A DNA stretch of 64,000 bases from JAEYKI01 sp036679405 (GCA_036679405.1 JAVBVZ010000034.1:186001-250000), one strand, 5' to 3'; counted from the first letter of the stretch, positions 7,813-16,161 are shown. Translations and numbers: made by a program. The notes: generated by a model not told the origin, from the letters alone.

Positions 7813-8661
7813 TTACGCTTTTGCGGCCGACCCAAACAATTCCATCTTCCGGACAGCCTCTCCCTTTACCGCAAGAACAACATCCATGCAGCGGGGCAGA
7901 TAATCTTTTCCCGCGCTTTTCTCCATGCTTTTCATGGCGGCGAGGGTCAGGTCCGTAAAAATATTTGTTTTGGTGATCCCAAGGCGGATGGCGGAACGAA
8001 AATCATCGTCTGAAAGCCCGCTCCCCCCATGCATGACCAGCGGGGTCTTGACCGCTTCCTTCAATTCCGCTAAACGCTTCAGGTTCAGCTTGGGTTCGCT
8101 TTTGTAGACGCCGTGCACAGTCCCTATGGCGACTGCAAGCGCATCGATTCCTGTGACCGCAGAAAATTCTGCCGCCTGAGATACGCGCGTCAGCCCTTCT
8201 TCCGCATCCTGTTCACCGGCGCTGTAGCTGTATCCTTCCAGTCCGCCAACATGCCCCAATTCCGATTCCACCGATACGTCAAAGGGCCTGCACAATTCAA
8301 CGACTGTTTTTGTGATTTCAATGTTCTCCTCAAAAAGTTTATCCGAAGAATCGATCATCACCGACGTAAATCCATTATCAAGCGCCTTTTTGATGTATTC
8401 CACACTTCTTGAATGGTCCAAATGAATCGCGACCGGGACAGAAGCCTCCGCCGCCGCCGCCCGCAGCATCGGCGCAAATTCCCGCATCGGGCACACAGAT
8501 TCAAAGACTTCCGCATATGCCAAAATAACCGGCGCCCCTGTTTCTTCCGCGGCCAGCATGACTCCTCGCAGCATCTCCGAGCTTAATACGTCAAAATTTC
8601 CAACCGCATACCCGTGTTCCTTCGCCTTTTGCAGCATCTCTTTCATGTTTACTAAAGCCAT
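7813..8661 (-). CDS. Class II ketose-bisphosphate aldolase (FbaA/GatY/KbaY family)
   Basis: Zinc-dependent aldolase that splits a ketose 1,6-bisphosphate (fructose or tagatose type) into glyceraldehyde 3-phosphate and dihydroxyacetone phosphate. The 282 residues include the catalytic Asp82 and zinc ligands His83 (HLDHS), His183 (GTVHGVYK) and His211 (MHGGSG), plus the phosphate-binding IGTVHG and GGSGLSDDDF regions. The length matches GatY/KbaY and short FbaA proteins. GGAGG precedes the ATG. The gene stands alone with its own promoter and terminator, so neighbours do not reveal the sugar; the substrate is left open. Confidence 0.93.
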   Translation of the reverse strand: MALVNMKEMLQKAKEHGYAVGNFDVLSSEMLRGVMLAAEETGAPVILAYAEVFESVCPMREFAPMLRAAAAEASVPVAIHLDHSRSVEYIKKALDNGFTSVMIDSSDKLFEENIEITKTVVELCRPFDVSVESELGHVGGLEGYSYSAGEQDAEEGLTRVSQAAEFSAVTGIDALAVAIGTVHGVYKSEPKLNLKRLAELKEAVKTPLVMHGGSGLSDDDFRSAIRLGITKTNIFTDLTLAAMKSMEKSAGKDYLPRCMDVVLAVKGEAVRKMELFGSAAKA

Positions 8662-8683
8662 TTTGTTCCTCCTTTTTGGATCT

Positions 8684-8711
8684 ATAAAAGTGGACCGTCC
8701 CCCGCTTTTAT
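8684..8711 (-). promoter_or_regulatory. Inverted repeat in the aldolase leader
   Basis: ATAAAAG (8684-8690) and CTTTTAT (8705-8711) flank 14 bases containing a GG/CC inner pair, so the transcript could fold into a hairpin between the predicted start (about 8736) and the ribosome site. It could equally be a DNA operator for a sugar-responsive repressor. No regulator gene is adjacent. Confidence 0.4.
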
Positions 8712-8742
8712 GCGTGTTCCGGTAACAAATGATTCCTCTGCT

Positions 8743-8771
8743 ATCATAAGGGCTCCATATCTTTAAGTCAA
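8743..8771 (-). promoter_or_regulatory. Sigma-A promoter of the aldolase gene
   Basis: On the minus strand TTGACT (8771-8766) and TATGAT (8748-8743) are separated by an ideal 17-base spacer. Transcription should start near 8736, leaving a leader of about 75 bases. Confidence 0.75.
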
Positions 8772-8790
8772 TTTTTATTCGGCAAAAATC

Positions 8791-8818
8791 AAAAAAAGCC
8801 CTGCTTGTATTTGGGCAG
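8791..8818 (-). terminator. Weak intrinsic terminator at the end of the flagellar supercluster
   Basis: On the minus strand GCCC, an 11-base loop and GGGC are followed by seven T residues. The stem is short, but the position, 64 bases downstream of the last gene of the cluster (comFB) and just upstream of the aldolase promoter, fits a transcription end. Confidence 0.45.
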
Positions 8819-8881
8819 AACTTTTTGATTCTCTTTCGGGCAAATTAAGATTACGCACGTTTTAAAAACTGCGGCGGCCCT

Positions 8882-9196
8882 TCAGGGGGCCGGCACAGCC
8901 TTCTTGCCATGCCGCGGATTTTCCGCTACCACCCGGGCGGCTTGTGCAATCAGCGCCAGTATGTCCGCCGTATATTGTGCACTAAGCGTATCCAGTTTGG
9001 AAAAAACATCTCCTTTGGTGGTCGTAACATATTTGGGGGGCAGGCGGTTTAAGACATACGTTGCAATATCCAGCATGCACACGTCGCACCGGCAGCAGGT
9101 AAGGTTGTCTTTTATGTCCTCAATCTTGCTTGTGACAACAACTTCCATCAGGTTTTTAGAAATCATCTTTTCCGGATTCGTTTGTTTTTTTTCCAT
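8882..9196 (-). CDS. comFB: ComFB-family protein
   Basis: A 104-residue member of the late competence development protein ComFB family. The central region has the family features: KNLMEVVV, a Cys cluster (CCRCDVC), DIATYVLNRLPPKYV, and a C-terminal helix. The function of ComFB is poorly known; it occurs in competence operons of Bacillus and in several signalling contexts. Here it is the last gene of the flagellar series and overlaps the end of csrA by 41 bases, so it should be cotranscribed with late flagellar genes. GGAGG lies 6 bases before the ATG. No other competence gene is nearby. Confidence 0.82.
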   Translation of the reverse strand: MEKKQTNPEKMISKNLMEVVVTSKIEDIKDNLTCCRCDVCMLDIATYVLNRLPPKYVTTTKGDVFSKLDTLSAQYTADILALIAQAARVVAENPRHGKKAVPAP

Positions 9197-9419
9197 CCGT
9201 TGCCTCCCTCAAACGCGAAATCGCGGTCAAATCGGCCTGTCCCGCCGCCAGGCGGTTTTCCCGCCTGAGTTTTTCCATGCTCTCATACCGCAGGATCCTC
9301 ATATGGCGCGGCGCGTCGATACCAATCTTTACCCGGTCGGCATCGATTTGCAAAAGTTTTATCTTAATATCCTCTCCGACAAGTATGCTTTCATCAGCCT
9401 TCCGCGTCAAAACCAGCAA
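9156..9419 (-). CDS. csrA: Carbon storage regulator CsrA
   Basis: RNA-binding translational repressor that binds GGA motifs, in Firmicutes mainly in the flagellin mRNA leader. The 87-residue protein opens with the canonical MLVLTRKADESILVGEDIKI and has the conserved VKIGIDAPRHMRILRYE strand with the RNA-contacting Arg; the C-terminal extension of about 25 residues is longer than in E. coli CsrA. It starts at TTG (9419) and overlaps fliW by 26 bases. FliW, encoded immediately upstream, is its known protein antagonist, so the pair would couple flagellin synthesis to flagellin export. Confidence 0.95.
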   Translation of the reverse strand: MLVLTRKADESILVGEDIKIKLLQIDADRVKIGIDAPRHMRILRYESMEKLRRENRLAAGQADLTAISRLREATDGKKTNESGKDDF

Positions 9420-9885
9420 TGCCCTCTACCTCCTCAGCATTATTCTTATAGTAATCCATCAAAAGTTCAAATGCGGGAAGATGCAACGGAACATCCCGGT
9501 AATCCATAATCACCTGGCATCCGATCATATCCCTGATATTGATAACAAGCGGCGCCATCAGATTCACGCTCATATCTTCAAGATTCTCGGGCAGAACCAT
9601 CACGCTCAAAACAAGAAGGTCTTCCTCTTCATGTGTACGGATGCTTTCCAGGTCTTCATCCGCTATTTCTATACCGTAATCCGGCTTAATTAAAAACGGA
9701 TTGATCACGGGCAGGGTTACATGGCCGTCTTCCACACTCTGCAGCCATTGTATGGGTTCTGTCTGCATGCATTTTACGACTGCAAAAGTTCTCAGTTTTT
9801 CAAAGCCCGGTATTCCGTCCGGGAAATGGATAATGCTATTGTCATCAATATCCACCGGACCGAATCTGTCCGAAAGTATTTGCAT
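9394..9885 (-). CDS. fliW: Flagellar assembly factor FliW
   Basis: Binds either free cytoplasmic flagellin or CsrA; when flagellin is exported, FliW is released and inhibits CsrA, allowing flagellin translation. The 163 residues have the family pattern: FGPVDIDDNSIIHFPDGIPGFE at the N-terminus is followed by PIQWLQSVEDGHVTLPV and LIKPDYGIEI, and a C-terminal VNLMAPLVIN segment. GGAGG lies 8 bases before the ATG. It overlaps csrA, the usual Firmicutes arrangement, and is downstream of flgK and flgL. Confidence 0.96.
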   Translation of the reverse strand: MQILSDRFGPVDIDDNSIIHFPDGIPGFEKLRTFAVVKCMQTEPIQWLQSVEDGHVTLPVINPFLIKPDYGIEIADEDLESIRTHEEEDLLVLSVMVLPENLEDMSVNLMAPLVINIRDMIGCQVIMDYRDVPLHLPAFELLMDYYKNNAEEVEGIAGFDAEG

Positions 9886-9901
9886 ATGATTTTCCTCCAG
9901 A

Positions 9902-10483
9902 TCAAACTTGTTTGTTGATTTTTTTTCCTTTTTTAAAAGTCAGTTTTTCTTCATTCACGCGTATCTTTACGCCTTTGTCTCCCTTCACGCGGATCACCAC
10001 TTCATGAGGCGTCACCGTAATCCGGGGGGCGAAGTCTTCTTCCCATTCTATAAGCACTTCTCCCTCCGTCCAGTCAATTTTCATCCGTTCCGGCTGGATT
10101 AAGTCCATACCGCCGTAAGCCGCCTCGTCCATCTCTTCCCGAATTTTTTTTGCGGCCGAATCTGTTGCCCCATGGGCAGCGAAAAGGCTATCTTCCTCTT
10201 CCCATACGGAACCGTTTTTTATAATTTCGTTGGGATCAAGAAGTTTTTTAAGTTCACTGTCCGAAAGATACTGAATGAAATACGCAAGCGGCTTTTGCCC
10301 CATGCGCGCCCCGGTTTTGACCCAGTTTTTACGCAGTTGCGTAATGTTTTTCTCCACCGTCATCCGCGGACGGACGGTTTTGATATTCATCCTGCGCGTA
10401 TGACGGCTTTTGATTTCCAGCATTGCCTTCTTTGAACAGATTTCAATTGTGGGTCTTGATGTTTGAATGGTTAAATGATCCAT
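9902..10483 (-). CDS. YviE-like flagellar operon protein (DUF6470)
   Basis: A 193-residue cytoplasmic protein without signal or membrane segment. Features are ISRPTIEI-type N-terminal text (LTIQTSRPTIEICSKKA), a basic helical centre, and a C-terminal part with ITVTPHEVVIRVKGD. Position between flgL and fliW matches Bacillus subtilis yviE, whose family (DUF6470) has the same LxIQTxRPxIEI opening. The function is unknown; a role in late flagellar assembly is suggested only by conserved neighbourhood. The 16-base gap to fliW and AAGGG before the ATG indicate cotranscription. Confidence 0.75.
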   Translation of the reverse strand: MDHLTIQTSRPTIEICSKKAMLEIKSRHTRRMNIKTVRPRMTVEKNITQLRKNWVKTGARMGQKPLAYFIQYLSDSELKKLLDPNEIIKNGSVWEEEDSLFAAHGATDSAAKKIREEMDEAAYGGMDLIQPERMKIDWTEGEVLIEWEEDFAPRITVTPHEVVIRVKGDKGVKIRVNEEKLTFKKGKKINKQV

Positions 10484-10516
10484 CTTTTAAACCCTTTTAC
10501 GGGAACCCGGCCTTTT

Positions 10517-11740
10517 TTAACTTAAAAAGTCCATCAGCGTAGGCACAATGATCTCGGCGCCTGAAGCCAGCGCCTGCTGATATATGGATTCGCTTAATTT
10601 ATAATTTAAGATTACCTCCGCCTGGTCGATGTCTTCCACATCCGAACGAATCGCCTCATAATTGATCAGATCCTGGGCATACCGGTTTTCCAGCGTCTCA
10701 ATTTTTTGCGAACGTGTTCCAACCTCCACCGTTCGGAGCAGCAGCCTGTCCTGTATCCCCTGCAGCGGCTCTAAAAACGAAGAGATCTCCTCAGAAGAAG
10801 CGCCGCTGTTCAAAGCCTCTTCTAAATCGCTTAATATTTTGAACATATTGTCTTCGCCTTTTCCCACGATATCCACGCCCGTAAAGGAGACATCCATCGT
10901 CAGATTGAAACCGATTACAAAATTTATGTTTTGCGCCGCTTCGAGGCCCGTTTCCGTAGATACCGTTCCCGCAGAAGCAATGGCCGCCGCTACTTCGTCT
11001 GCCGTTGCACTCCCGCCGTCCGTCCAGGATATTGTTCCCAGTCCCTGTGCGGTCAGATCCAGCACATTGCTGCCGGCCGAAGTTGTTATTGTGCCGGAAA
11101 ACACCACCGATCCGCTTTCTCCGGTTACCGTAAGCGTATCGCCCGCTGCAGTGATCGAATACTCTCCCGGCAATCCAATTGGACCGTCCCAGGTAAAACC
11201 GCTTGCATTCGCCGTATCCGCAATCGCGCTGCCAAGTACCGGGGCCGTGTCGTCAACGGTAAGGTCGATCCCGTTGTAAAGCACATTCCCGCTGGAATCC
11301 ACGGAAAACGGCGCCTTGGTAGAATTATACCCGGCAAAAATGTATTTATCTCCCACCGTAGAATTGCACATCTGCAAAAGATGGTCCTTGAGCTCACCCA
11401 CCAAAATGCCGATATTCGCTTTGTCACTGTCCGTTTTTGTTCCGCTGGCAGCGTCTATCACATTTTCTTTTATTTTGATAACCACGTCTTCCATATCCAT
11501 AAGTGCGGATTCGCTCTGGTCCACCCAATTGCGTGCGGAAGTCAGATTATCCTTAAACTGGTTGCACATATTCAGTTTCTGACGCGCATTCATACTGTTC
11601 AGCACGCCCACCGGATCATCGGACAGCCTGGTGATCTTCCGATTGGTGGAAAGCTGAGAATTATACTTGTTCAGCCGTGTAAGGCCGCCGTTTATATTAC
11701 TCAGCAAATTGTCAATCATCATTGAATTCGTAATTCTCAC
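10517..11740 (-). CDS. flgL: Flagellar hook-filament junction protein FlgL
   Basis: Second hook-filament junction protein (HAP3), exported through the flagellar secretion system. The N-terminal D0/D1 region (MRITNSMMIDNLLSNINGG, then NRKITRLSDDPVGVLNSM) and the C-terminal helix (YKLSESIYQQALASGAEI) are flagellin-like. At 407 residues it is longer than typical FlgL (about 300); the extra length is an inserted surface module at about residues 190-260 (GEYSITAAGDTLTVTGESG through LDLTAQGLGT) that resembles a segment of the flagellin in this window. It starts at GTG, with GGGGG 10 bases upstream. It follows flgK. Confidence 0.94.
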   Translation of the reverse strand: MRITNSMMIDNLLSNINGGLTRLNKYNSQLSTNRKITRLSDDPVGVLNSMNARQKLNMCNQFKDNLTSARNWVDQSESALMDMEDVVIKIKENVIDAASGTKTDSDKANIGILVGELKDHLLQMCNSTVGDKYIFAGYNSTKAPFSVDSSGNVLYNGIDLTVDDTAPVLGSAIADTANASGFTWDGPIGLPGEYSITAAGDTLTVTGESGSVVFSGTITTSAGSNVLDLTAQGLGTISWTDGGSATADEVAAAIASAGTVSTETGLEAAQNINFVIGFNLTMDVSFTGVDIVGKGEDNMFKILSDLEEALNSGASSEEISSFLEPLQGIQDRLLLRTVEVGTRSQKIETLENRYAQDLINYEAIRSDVEDIDQAEVILNYKLSESIYQQALASGAEIIVPTLMDFLS

Positions 11741-11803
11741 TGTCTCAATTCCCCCATCCCGTACCTTTCCAAAAAGACCGGACCTGCCTATGGATTTCGG
11801 TTT

Positions 11804-13354
11804 CTAAGCCCGTCCGACCAGGCCTGTTTTGTTGATCAGTACGTCCATTTGTTCGTCCATTGCGTTGATCACGCGGGAAGCCGCGGTATAGGCGTGCTGA
11901 AAACGGATCATATTGGTCATTTCCTCATCCAGCGATACCCCACTGACCGATTGCCTTTGTTCATCCAGATGCTCCTGCATGACCGTTTGCGCACTGGCGG
12001 TAACCGAAATATGATTCATTTCGATTCCGATGCCCGTAACAATGCTCTTGTATACGCTGTCAAAATTGTCCGGATTGCCCGAAGCGTCCGTCTGGTTCAC
12101 CAGTTCAGCCAAAGCAAGCGCGATTTCGCCGTTTCCTCTTTGCTCATTTTCTTCTCCGGCCAGCGCCACCAGGCTGTCCGACGCCGCGATATTGTATACG
12201 TCTTCTAAAACAGCACTGCTTAATTTAAAATTCTGCGCCGTCACCTCGCTCCCGTCCCGGGCCGCGGAAGTATCTTCAAAAAAGTCTATGTCCGTCTGGC
12301 TTGTATTCCCGTTTGTATCGTTTGGGATATTGTATCCCGTCCGGTGGATTGCGTTCACGTCGCTCGTAATTTTCTGGCAAAGCGTATTGAGCTGGCCGAT
12401 AATATACGGCAGCCCGATATTGCTTTCGTCATTTCCATCCCTGATTTCCATATAAGCGCACAGCGCTCCGTTTTGTATATCGACTTTTCCTGACGTCGGA
12501 TTTCCGTCCTCGTCCGCCCAGTATACTTCGTAAAGCCTGTTCTCTGCACCCGATTTTACCGGATTGTCCAGTGTAGCCGAAACAGCCAGTTCGTGCACGG
12601 TCGTTTGACGGACCAGATATTTCCCATCAAGTTCTATATTGATGTTTCCACCGCTGTCCTCGCTGTATTCAAACTCAATAATACCGGAAAGCTCGTCCAG
12701 CAGAAGCCCCCGCTGGTCCCGCAGATCGTTTGCACGTTCTCCCGACAGTTCATACCCGAATATTTTCTCATTCAGTTCCGCAATCTGCTGCGCGTAATCA
12801 TTGACCTCGCTTACCGCAACACGCACACTTTCGTTTAATGTGCTCTGCTGCTCGGTCAGCCGGTCATAATAATAATTCATGGTCTCGGTCAGCTTCAGCG
12901 CATTTTGCTGAACATTTGCGCGGATCTCGCTGTCCGCCGGCGCTTCCACCAGATCGTACAGGCTGCTGTAGAAATTAGAGAGCTGGCTGGAAATCCCGGA
13001 GGAAATTTCCATGTCCTCCAGTTCATTGTTAAAAAGCGCCTCTATGTATTCAAAATACTGTTCTTTTGTCTGCCACTTTGTAGAAGTGGAATTTTCATTT
13101 CGGTACTGGTAATCCAGAAAAGGACTTCTGATCTGTTCCACCGTGACGGCAGCAACGCCCCGTCCGGCAGAAGACGAACCCGAAGCAAACTGAACATTTG
13201 AACTGGCGGGCGGTATGGCTGACGTATAAAGCCTTTGCCGCGTAAACCCTGTCGTGTCCACATTTGCAATGTTATGCGCCGTTATATTCAGTTCGTTCTG
13301 GCTGATCAAAAGGCCGGTTTTTCCTATTTCGAGCCCGGCAAAAGAAGATCCCAT
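11804..13354 (-). CDS. flgK: Flagellar hook-associated protein FlgK
   Basis: First hook-filament junction protein (HAP1). The 516-residue protein begins with the rod/hook family motif (LLISQNELNITAHNIANVDT followed by TGFTRQRL) and ends with the matching helix MIRFQHAYTAASRVINAMDEQ; a central domain includes NDLRDQRGLLLDELSGII. The length is typical. The ATG has AGGG 7 bases upstream, and the gene lies 10 bases from flgN, which encodes its likely export chaperone. Confidence 0.96.
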   Translation of the reverse strand: MGSSFAGLEIGKTGLLISQNELNITAHNIANVDTTGFTRQRLYTSAIPPASSNVQFASGSSSAGRGVAAVTVEQIRSPFLDYQYRNENSTSTKWQTKEQYFEYIEALFNNELEDMEISSGISSQLSNFYSSLYDLVEAPADSEIRANVQQNALKLTETMNYYYDRLTEQQSTLNESVRVAVSEVNDYAQQIAELNEKIFGYELSGERANDLRDQRGLLLDELSGIIEFEYSEDSGGNINIELDGKYLVRQTTVHELAVSATLDNPVKSGAENRLYEVYWADEDGNPTSGKVDIQNGALCAYMEIRDGNDESNIGLPYIIGQLNTLCQKITSDVNAIHRTGYNIPNDTNGNTSQTDIDFFEDTSAARDGSEVTAQNFKLSSAVLEDVYNIAASDSLVALAGEENEQRGNGEIALALAELVNQTDASGNPDNFDSVYKSIVTGIGIEMNHISVTASAQTVMQEHLDEQRQSVSGVSLDEEMTNMIRFQHAYTAASRVINAMDEQMDVLINKTGLVGRA

Positions 13355-13364
13355 TGTTTATCCC

Positions 13365-13868
13365 TCACACATGACTGTCAATGATGGAAGCGCCTCCCGC
13401 ACTCATCTCCTGCATAACGCCCGAATGCCCGTAAATGTTATTTCCGGCATCGGCGCCTTTAAGGGTTTCCATCATAAAATACATATACTCAAAATGCAGG
13501 TTTAAAAGCGCCATATTTTGGTCGTTTATTTCCCGCTGCATCAAAATGGTTTCTTTCAAATCGGCGCCCGCCCGCGCAATTTCCGCCCGCGGCCCGTCTC
13601 CGACTCTTTTTTCTATTTCAGCCAGCGTGGCTTCCCCGCCGGGAATGTCCCATTCGCTGCAGATGCCCTTAACCACCTCTATACGGTTTTCTTCCAGACC
13701 GACAATCTCCTGAAACAGCGCCCATTCTTCCTGCGCGATCTTTCCTACGGCCTGCGCATCCCCGCGCACGATACAGTCTTTCTTGTTTTCCGACAGTCCG
13801 GTCATCCGGGCGTAGGCATTCCTGATTTCTTTCAGCAGGCAGATAAGGCTTTCAATATTTTGTTCCAT
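13365..13868 (-). CDS. flgN: FlgN-family export chaperone
   Basis: Small helical cytoplasmic chaperone expected to bind FlgK and FlgL before export. The 167 residues are almost entirely helical, with LICLLKEIRNAYARMTGLSE at the N-terminus and a GNNIYGHSG...IDSHV tail like the typical FlgN C-terminus (Y...G....FID). Sequence conservation in this family is low, so the call rests on fold-like composition and the flgM-flgN-flgK order. GGAGGG precedes the ATG. Confidence 0.85.
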   Translation of the reverse strand: MEQNIESLICLLKEIRNAYARMTGLSENKKDCIVRGDAQAVGKIAQEEWALFQEIVGLEENRIEVVKGICSEWDIPGGEATLAEIEKRVGDGPRAEIARAGADLKETILMQREINDQNMALLNLHFEYMYFMMETLKGADAGNNIYGHSGVMQEMSAGGASIIDSHV

Positions 13869-13891
13869 GTAAAATCCCTCCGAAAATCAAA

Positions 13892-14173
13892 TCATTTGTC
13901 CAGTAAAATGTCGTCTGCAAGGTCCCGGCTCTCCACGCCGTATTCGTCCCGGTCAACCTTTTCTTTGATGTTTGAAAAATCAGAAGCGGGTTTGTCCATT
14001 CTTTCCTGAATACTTTTTTTCGCCTCTATCAACGCGTCGGAAAACATTTTTGCGTCGCCTGATATTTCAACTTTATCCGTCTTTTGAACAGGATCCGTTT
14101 TGATGGCCGCTACATTTTGGCTTGTGATTTTATATTGGTTTACCGGACGTATGGAATTTACATCGATCTTCAT
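13892..14173 (-). CDS. flgM: Anti-sigma-28 factor FlgM
   Basis: Holds FliA inactive until it is secreted through the completed hook. The 93 residues show the FlgM pattern: MKIDVNSIRPV at the start, a flexible middle, and a helical C-terminal half (DKVEISGDAKMFSDAL, VDRDEYGVESRDLADDIL) that binds sigma. Start 14173 is chosen because AGGAG lies 9 bases upstream; the ATG three codons earlier (14182) directly touches that ribosome site. It lies between yvyF and flgN, the standard Firmicutes order. Confidence 0.93.
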   Translation of the reverse strand: MKIDVNSIRPVNQYKITSQNVAAIKTDPVQKTDKVEISGDAKMFSDALIEAKKSIQERMDKPASDFSNIKEKVDRDEYGVESRDLADDILLDK

Positions 14174-14191
14174 ACCACTCATCTCCTACAA

Positions 14192-14602
14192 TTATTTCCT
14201 GCGGGTTTCCGTATACATTTTCCCTTTGTTTGCCGCCTTGTCCGCGCTTCCTGCCGTCCTTGTTTTTCCAATAACGCTCTCAAACGCCGAAGAAAGTTTT
14301 TTTGCACATGCTTCGCATATGGTCCCGGAACGGATCGGGCTTCCACAGTTCCTGCATGTAAGATAGCCTGAAGCCTCTTTCATTTCCAGCCTTCCTTCTT
14401 TCAGCAAATAAAACACCGTCTTCTCCTCCACGTTTGTCGCTTCAACAACCTGCGCAATGGAAGCGTCCGGATTCTCATACAGAAACTCTTTTATTTGTTT
14501 AAACTCTCCGTCCAGCTTCAAAACGCACGCGCTGCAAAACGGCTGGCCGCTGCTCCGGTAGATCTGTCCGCAGGATCTGCACTTTTTGAATTCGCCTTGC
14601 AT
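14192..14602 (-). CDS. yvyF: Flagellar operon protein YvyF-like (zinc-ribbon)
   Basis: A 136-residue protein with two zinc-ribbon-like Cys sets: CRSCG...FCSAC at the N-terminus and CRNCGSPIRSGTICEAC in the C-terminal half, separated by a winged-helix-like segment (IAQVVEATNVEEKTVFYLLK). This matches the YvyF family found beside flgM in Bacillus and Clostridia. It probably acts as a regulator of late flagellar genes or of FlgM/FliA balance; the mechanism is not established. The ribosome site AAGGAG is 14 bases from the ATG, longer than usual. Confidence 0.87.
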   Translation of the reverse strand: MQGEFKKCRSCGQIYRSSGQPFCSACVLKLDGEFKQIKEFLYENPDASIAQVVEATNVEEKTVFYLLKEGRLEMKEASGYLTCRNCGSPIRSGTICEACAKKLSSAFESVIGKTRTAGSADKAANKGKMYTETRRK

Positions 14603-14623
14603 CGTCTGTCTGTTTTCTCCTTA

Positions 14624-15382
14624 TTATCTCAAAGAATTGGCCATGCCGTCCATATCGTCTGCGGTAGTCAGCGCCCTGGAAGAAAGGCTGAACAACCGCT
14701 GTGCGCGGATCAGTTTTGCAAATTCCGCAGCCATATCCACGTTGGAACCCTCCAGCGCTTTTTGCCGCACGAACGTTTCCTGCCCGGCCGCCTGTGCCGC
14801 TCCCGAAGCGTCAGACGCCGCAAACAGGCTGTCCGACACCGCAGTCAGGTCTTTTTCATTTGCAAAAGTAAATATCCCGATCGTTGCGTAAGGTTCTCCG
14901 TCTTCACCCGCGGATATCTGACCTAAGGAAGAAACAACCATCTGGCCTTCCTCAAGACGTATCTTTTGGCCGCTCTGATCCAGCACATAGTTTCCCTGCG
15001 CCGTTGTAAGATAAATGCCGTCCGCCTCCACGCTTTTTTCAAAGCTCCCGTCGCGCGTATATTGCGTTTCCCCCGTCGGCGTGCGGACCGCAAAAAAACC
15101 CTCCCCGTCAATATACAGGTCGGTCTCTCTTCCCGTCTCCAGATAAGCTCCCTGGCTGAACACGCGGTTCATACCCGAAAGCAATACGCCATGCCCGAGC
15201 TGCAAATTTTCGTCGCCCGGCTCTGCCGGATTTTCCATGGCCGAATACAGCGCGTCTTTAAAATCTACCCGCGTGTATTTGTACGCGACCGTATTGATAT
15301 TGGCAATATTGGCTGCGATTGCATCCACCCTCTGTTGCTGGGTTTTGATACCCAGCGCTGCCGTATAACATGACTGCGACAT
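14624..15382 (-). CDS. Flagellar rod/hook-basal body protein, FlgF/FlgG family (FlhP-like)
   Basis: Second of two adjacent rod proteins. The N-terminal helix QRVDAIAANIANINTVAYK is the FlgBCFG/FlgE family motif, followed by the FlgG-like core (DLYIDGEGFFAVRTPTGE, YTRDGSF) and the C-terminal ALEGSNVDMAAEFAKLIRAQR. At 252 residues it matches FlgF/FlgG and Bacillus FlhP. The motif is more divergent than in the upstream paralogue, so this is probably the proximal rod or FlhP-type protein; assignment between FlgF and FlgG is uncertain. GGAG lies ahead of the ATG. Confidence 0.88.
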   Translation of the reverse strand: MSQSCYTAALGIKTQQQRVDAIAANIANINTVAYKYTRVDFKDALYSAMENPAEPGDENLQLGHGVLLSGMNRVFSQGAYLETGRETDLYIDGEGFFAVRTPTGETQYTRDGSFEKSVEADGIYLTTAQGNYVLDQSGQKIRLEEGQMVVSSLGQISAGEDGEPYATIGIFTFANEKDLTAVSDSLFAASDASGAAQAAGQETFVRQKALEGSNVDMAAEFAKLIRAQRLFSLSSRALTTADDMDGMANSLR

Positions 15383-15402
15383 AAAAATCTCCTTAATCCG
15401 TT

Positions 15403-16161
15403 TTAAAACCTTGCCAGCTCGTTCACTGCTTTATCCAGGGTGCCGTCCACCATTTTGATAACGCGCTGGTTGCTTTCATACGCACGGCTTACGGTTAACA
15501 TATCGACCATTTCGGTTGCAATATCCACATTGGAGCTCTCCAGAAATCCCTGCCTGACAACCGGAGCTTCCACCTGCGTCGGCTGCTCATTGTTGTAGGA
15601 TACGTAAAGGTTATCCCCCGTTTTCCGAAGCGCTGCCGTATCGTTAAATTGTACAATCCGCAGGCTGCCGGCCATATTTCCATCCACCCAGAAAGTACCG
15701 TCTTCGCTTACCGTAAAGCTTGCCGTTCCCGTATGAATGCGGCCGCCGTTTTTTCCGAGAACATAATACCCTTCCTGGGTCACCACGTCCCCTTCGGCAT
15801 TCACATAAAAATTCCCGCTGCGGGTATAAGCTACGCCCTGGGGCGTTTGAATGCAAAAAAACCCGTCTCCCTGTATAGCCAGGTCCGTCGTCTCGCCCGT
15901 TTCTTCCAAAGAACCGCCGGAAAAATCAGTCATAATCTCGTCGATATGGGTGCCGGTATTGAGCGGCCCCACCTCCGGCCGCAGGCTGACCACAGACGGA
16001 TCTCCTATCCGCTCGAGCAGCATGTCTTCAAAAGAGCGGGAAATCATCCGGTCCGATTTATACCCGGTTGTATCTGCGTTCGCAACATTGTTGGTGATCA
16101 CATCCATTTTAGAACGCTGGGTTATCATTCCTGTTGCGGCAATGTACAAACTTCTTATCAT
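15403..16161 (-). CDS. flgG: Flagellar distal rod protein, FlgG family (FlhO-like)
   Basis: Rod subunit between basal body and hook. The 252 residues carry the N-terminal MDVITNNVANADTTGYKSD motif, a FlgG-type centre (TDLAIQGDGFFCIQTPQG, YTRSGNFYVN) and the C-terminal LESSNVDIATEMVDMLTVSR helix that assembles in the rod. It is the first gene after a sigma-28-like promoter at 16195-16222, so it can be expressed as the head of the late gene segment through to comFB. The paralogue follows 20 bases downstream, as Bacillus flhO-flhP. Confidence 0.92.
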   Translation of the reverse strand: MIRSLYIAATGMITQRSKMDVITNNVANADTTGYKSDRMISRSFEDMLLERIGDPSVVSLRPEVGPLNTGTHIDEIMTDFSGGSLEETGETTDLAIQGDGFFCIQTPQGVAYTRSGNFYVNAEGDVVTQEGYYVLGKNGGRIHTGTASFTVSEDGTFWVDGNMAGSLRIVQFNDTAALRKTGDNLYVSYNNEQPTQVEAPVVRQGFLESSNVDIATEMVDMLTVSRAYESNQRVIKMVDGTLDKAVNELARF

